A DNA stretch of 23,301 bases from Chlamydomonas sphaeroides (taxonomy: Eukaryota; Chlorophyta; Chlorophyceae; Chlamydomonadales; Chlamydomonadaceae): the NCBI GenBank assembly GCA_001662425.1, contig BDDC01001584.1, positions 1-23,301 of the forward strand. Direction: 5' to 3'. The position numbers were made by a program, and so were the translations under genes. Below the pieces are notes generated by a model that was given only the letters and a program-made list of their open reading frames with translations, was not told where the DNA came from and did not search any database. Positions 19,907 through 23,301 of the stretch are shown piece after piece; the stretch's first letter is position 1, and every line of letters starts with the position of its first letter.

Positions 19907-20263
19907 GGCACTGTAATCCAAATCGTTGGGCAGGGAGGCAAGGTTAAGTGCGCGCAAACAGATTATTATTGTGGCCTGATTGTGACAGCAGCTGGCTCAG
20001 CAATGCCCCTTCACGGCCGCGCCCAGTCTGGTGCCCGATACGGTTCCCCTCTACATTTATGGTTTACCATGACCATGGCGCAAACTGCGTGTCCTGCATT
20101 TTCCTGATGTATGGTGCGATTGCCTTATGGGTTATAGGGTTGCATCCTGGAAGCGTACCTTGGGCGTTGCACTGCTAAGCTCATTGGTATTTATGCTTAG
20201 TTACAGCTATTCACTCTGTGGTAGGTGGATTGAAGCGTAAGAAAATAAAAATGAGGTGATGCC

Positions 20264-20412
20264 CGCGCGCGCGCGGAAGCATACGCGGGTCGCCGCACGT
20301 GCATGGTAACGCATATATGGCCAAGCGAGATCCTGAGTTGATTGCAGCGTTGCGTACCGAGCAAGCGCACGTGTGTCAGGCACCAAGGCAAAAAAGTGCG
20401 CGCGCGCGCGAG
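20264..20412. repeat. Paired alternating CG tracts
   Basis: CGCGCGCGCG runs occur at about 20264-20275 and 20398-20411, separated by about 120 bases that contain CACGTG- and GCACGTG-type motifs. Alternating CG tracts can adopt Z-form DNA; no function is shown. Confidence 0.7.
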
Positions 20413-20835
20413 CGTCGGCTTACTTGTGTTCGGCGGTTGATAAGCAACAATCAGACACGCATAGGGTGTCTCATGAGAGCACTTGGCCGATCGGCTGGCA
20501 AGCTGAGTTTGCACTTGCGTTGTGACGGCCGGCAGCAGCTAGCTAGCGTTCTCCCCTGGTTCTCATCAATCCTGTAGAAATATCAAAGCGGGTTGCAGTG
20601 AATATGGATCAATGTGTGGGTTGCGTCCCATGTAAAAGCATGTTCACACTATTGTTCGGCCTCGGTCACATTATTATACGATGACCCAACCTCACATCCC
20701 GCACCAGGTAGGGCCCTAGTGCACCAGTCCATGAGCCGTCTTGGCTCGTCTGGACTTCGCAGGTCTAAGAACCTGTTATCACATCACATCTATCACCAGG
20801 GCCCTAATGCCTTGACGAGACTGTTGGCCATACGC

Positions 20836-20869
20836 AGTTTCAGTTTCCAGTTTCCAGTTTCCAGTTTCC

Positions 20870-20901
<32 letters not shown>

Positions 20902-20915
20902 ATTTCCAGTTTCCA
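20836..20915. repeat. Heptamer microsatellite (AGTTTCC)n
   Basis: About ten copies of AGTTTCC lie in tandem, with one interruption (GAAGTTTCC near 20871) and one variant (AATTTCC near 20900). The heptamer period gives a repeating WKLETGN-type peptide in minus-strand frames, which is an artefact of the period, not evidence of coding. Confidence 0.95.
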
Positions 20916-21497
20916 TGACAAGACAAGAGTGGCACGTGTATGTATAAGCTGGCCGGCGCCCACAGCTGTCATCGAACCGTCATAAGCTGCTGCTCCTACT
21001 GCTTCATGATGAAAGGGGTGCTGCTCGTGCCGGGCTAGCCGGGCTGTCCTTAGCAGGGTGCTTGCACACCGCGACATCGATGTCTTTATGGACAGAGCGC
21101 CCGAAGTAAACCATTTGGTCGGCACGTGTTCTTCCCGGCTGTCCTCCCCTTCAAACCCCCCCGCCCGCCGCGAGCACGCGTGTTCGTTCCAGGCCCTCCG
21201 TCGCTGCGACCCGCCCGCCCCCTCGCCGACCGCACGGTCTAATCGGTCGGCCTGCGCATCTGCCCCAACCATCCAGCCGCCAGCAGCTGCAGCGTGTGCA
21301 GCGTACCGTTCCCTGTCTCGCGGCTGCTGGTGTGCCCCACGTCCGTGCATGCAGGAGGGGAGGGGGCAACGCCAAGCAAGCAAGGCAACAGCAACGCGCC
21401 TAGGCGCGGACACATTCCCACTTTATCCTCTGGGACGCATCTGTTTACATTTCACATTTCACAATTCACTCGACTTTTAGCGATTAAATAGCATTTA

Positions 21498-22434
21498 ATG
21501 CCACGGCCGAAGTCGAAGCCTAAGCGGGACGAGCCTGAGCCGCAGTCACCGTCGGGCTTAACACCTGCACCTAAAGCGCCTTAGTTCATAGACAGCTTGG
21601 CGGAGACGGCGGAAGAGATGGCTGAGGAGGCCGCCGCATTGGAGGAGGTGAGTGGCGCTGGCACAAGCGACAGCGCTGATGAGCCCATCACTATGGGGGT
21701 CTTACATAGGGTGATGAAGGAGGAAATGGCGCCGGTGTTCAGGCTGGTGCAGCAGGTCACGATAATTATGCAGAAGCACGAGCAGGGCAATGCGGAGATG
21801 GCCAAATTGCAGGGCGTGGTGGAGGGCATGCAGCAGCTGCAGGGGATGGTGAAGATGCAGGAGGATTACAAGGCGCTGCGTAAGCTGGTTGAGGAGGAGT
21901 GCCGGCAGGCGCACACACAGGCAGGCGGCACATTGCTGGGAGGCGCGCCGGGAGGGGCGGCTGGGGTCTCACCCTACATCGTTGCCAACGAACCGGCTGC
22001 TCGTCTACTGCCCCAGGGGTCTGGTGCACCAGCTGCACCAGACCATCGCCGACACCCTGGCTGCCCGTGCACTTCAGCAATCGGCCGCGCAAGCCGAAGC
22101 CCGCCGACGGGCGGGTGCACCTCATTGACGTACGTCACAATGATGCCCAAGGATCGCCTGACTATCGTCACTCTGGGCGGTGTGCTCAAGGAGAAGAGCA
22201 TCATTGTATGACGTGCTGACCCCGGCGGGGTATGAGCTATGCAAGGCTCGGGGCCTGCTGTGTGGCACGGTGAAGGCCGCGGTGGAACGGCCGGCCAGCG
22301 GCATTAGTGTGCTGTGCTGGGACCGCGGCGTGGAGTTCACGTACATGATGATGAAGGATGGCCAACGCGTCATGTACGACCACTCACACGACCGGGATCA
22401 GCTGGGCAGTGCGGCAGAGTTCGTCAAGAGCTAG
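21498..22434 (+). pseudogene. ORF1 remnant of an L1-like non-LTR retrotransposon
   Basis: The ATG at 21498 opens a Lys/Pro-rich N-terminus (MPRPKSKPKRDEPEP) in the same frame as the following long stretch, but an in-frame TAG interrupts at 21582-21584. Next is a Glu/Met/Gln-rich helical strip (about 21600-21900), probably a coiled coil as in many ORF1 proteins. Frame quality switches near 21975, back near 22125, and again near 22208, so at least three small indels are present. The last part encodes YDVLTPAGYELCKARGLL and ends with TAG at 22432-22434. ORF1 proteins bind element RNA. Family assignment rests on the downstream endonuclease and the layout. Confidence 0.6.
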
Positions 22435-23088
22435 ATGGAGGCGAAGGACGGAGGCGGCAGGGCCGCTGCCGCCTCGGGGGGCTGCTGGCTCGCAGGGCCA
22501 GCGCTAGGGGGGCGCGAGCCCAGAAAGCTATTTGTGAAGTATTGTGGAATGTGCGTGGGTTGAGAGAGTAGAAGCTGTAGCAAATTGAGCTCCTGCACTT
22601 GGCTGCGCAACATGATGTTGTGGTGCTGACCAAGGTGCACGGCGGCTGCAAGGTTCAGGTGAGGGCGCTGCTACCTCCTTTCTCGCAGCTGTTTGCAGTG
22701 CACGGCGGCAGCAGGGGTGGGGTTTACATGTGGGTACGTGGGGCGCTCGCCCAGCGTGTCGAGTGTGTCAAAGCATCTGCTGCCCCGTTGCAAGCGGCAG
22801 GGTTTGGGTTTGGGTGGGGCTGGCCTGTTGATAGGTGCCTGCTACGCAGCACCGCAGCAGTCAGAGATCTATGTTCAGGGGCGGGAAAGTGTTCGTTGCA
22901 ATGCGTGTCTTTCGCAGGCTTCAAACCTTGCGTCGGAGCCATTGCAGAATGGCTCTGACGACCAGCGCCCAGGCGTAAAAGTAGAGGCCCAACTTTGGAC
23001 GGGCTGCTGCCTGCTGGCAGCAACAGTGCTATTGGATGCTAAACCTGCGAAGTGGCCGCCTAGCATCATGGTAGTCATCGCAGCCTAG
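22435..23088 (+). pseudogene. ORF2 5' end remnant (AP-endonuclease-like) of the same retrotransposon
   Basis: An ATG follows the ORF1 stop directly (TAGATG, 22432-22437). After a frame switch in G-rich runs near 22486-22510 comes VLWNVRGLRE (about 22538-22568), the usual start of an APE-type endonuclease, then QIELLHLAAQHDVVVLTKVH, matching the next strand of that fold. Two in-frame TAG codons (22569-22571 and 22578-22580) lie between them. Another frame change near 22800 leads to GLLIGACYAAPQQSEIYVQG. Downstream reverse transcriptase is not recognisable before the window edge. The copy is inactive. Confidence 0.6.
22931..22962. repeat. Short hairpin
   Basis: GAGCCATT and AATGGCTC pair around a GCAG loop, and CGTC/GACG extends the stem across a one-base mismatch. 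It lies in the decayed ORF2 and is probably incidental. Confidence 0.6.
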
Positions 23089-23301
23089 CATGAGGAGGGT
23101 CCAGCGTCCAAACTAACGCAGGCCGAACGAGTCACAGTGGCCGGAACTGAAAGGAACCTAAGGGATGGACGCTTTGGGGTACCTAGCTTGTGGCTAGATG
23201 CCTGGGCTCGGGGTGCGATATCTCACACACACAACACACACACACACACACATGTAGTGTACATGCTCTAGGAATGGTGCGTGTCGCGCGGAAGGGCTGA
23301 A
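23089..23301. other. Right-edge flank with CA microsatellite
   Basis: No gene is seen. A (CA)n tract with one interruption runs about 23223-23252. The sequence before it (23100-23220) has no recognised coding. Confidence 0.7.

Larger units (their letters stand above)
19907..21497. other. Upstream flank of the lectin-like gene and 5' flank of the retroelement remnant
   Basis: No gene is supported. It must hold the minus-strand promoter of the gene starting at 19906. A weak CTATAAC lies near 20131-20137 on the minus strand, about 230 bases upstream of the ATG, but no strong TATA box or other element can be asserted. It also contains two CG-alternating tracts, a heptamer repeat and GC-rich frames on both strands (20793-21480) without recognisable protein. 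Confidence 0.4.

Noticed and set aside
20681..20732. Alternative first exon for the lectin-like gene (ATG near 20732 minus, donor GTGAGG near 20690, phase 1)
   Set aside because: It would give a short start with no hydrophobic core. The exon at 19906-19801 has the same phase and a clear signal peptide.
20793..21413. 206-codon minus-strand frame
   Set aside because: Part of it is the heptamer satellite translated as WKLETGN and the rest is GC-driven. No motif or splice support.

Overview
The window looks like nuclear DNA of a green alga of the Chlamydomonas/Volvox (volvocine) type. This is inferred from GC-rich sequence, short introns with GTGAG/GTAAG donors, TGTAA polyadenylation-type signals, Pro-Ser-rich (hydroxyproline-rich-like) linkers in a secreted protein, and remnants of Ty3/gypsy and non-LTR retrotransposons. 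The species cannot be named from the sequence alone. There are no bacterial-type operons, rRNA, tRNA or CRISPR.

Layout, left to right. 1-1400: 3' end of a dead chromodomain Ty3/gypsy element (integrase, chromodomain, probable 3' LTR). 1401-2852: no convincing gene. 2853 to about 4400, minus: 3' end of an unidentified intron-containing gene in very GC-rich sequence. 4565-7652, minus: a decayed ORF of unknown family with a Cys cluster, an AP2-like strip and a possible RNase-H-like strip, carrying one stop and two frameshifts. 7653-10552: no gene recognised.

10985-19906, minus: the main find. I assembled a 15-exon gene by hand whose splice sites and phases all agree. It encodes 1,473 residues: an N-terminal signal peptide, seven tandem copies of a jacalin-like (beta-prism lectin-like) module joined by Pro-rich linkers, and a Pro/Lys/Ser-rich C-terminal tail of about 170 residues. 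Each module is exactly two exons. Every intron between modules is phase 1 and every intron inside a module is phase 2, so the two-exon cassette can be duplicated without breaking the frame. It reads as a secreted extracellular-matrix or cell-surface lectin-like protein. The binding role is inference.

19907-21497: upstream DNA with CG-alternating tracts and a heptamer satellite. 21498-23301, plus: a decayed L1-like non-LTR retrotransposon (ORF1 and the start of the ORF2 endonuclease) with several TAG stops, ending near a CA microsatellite.
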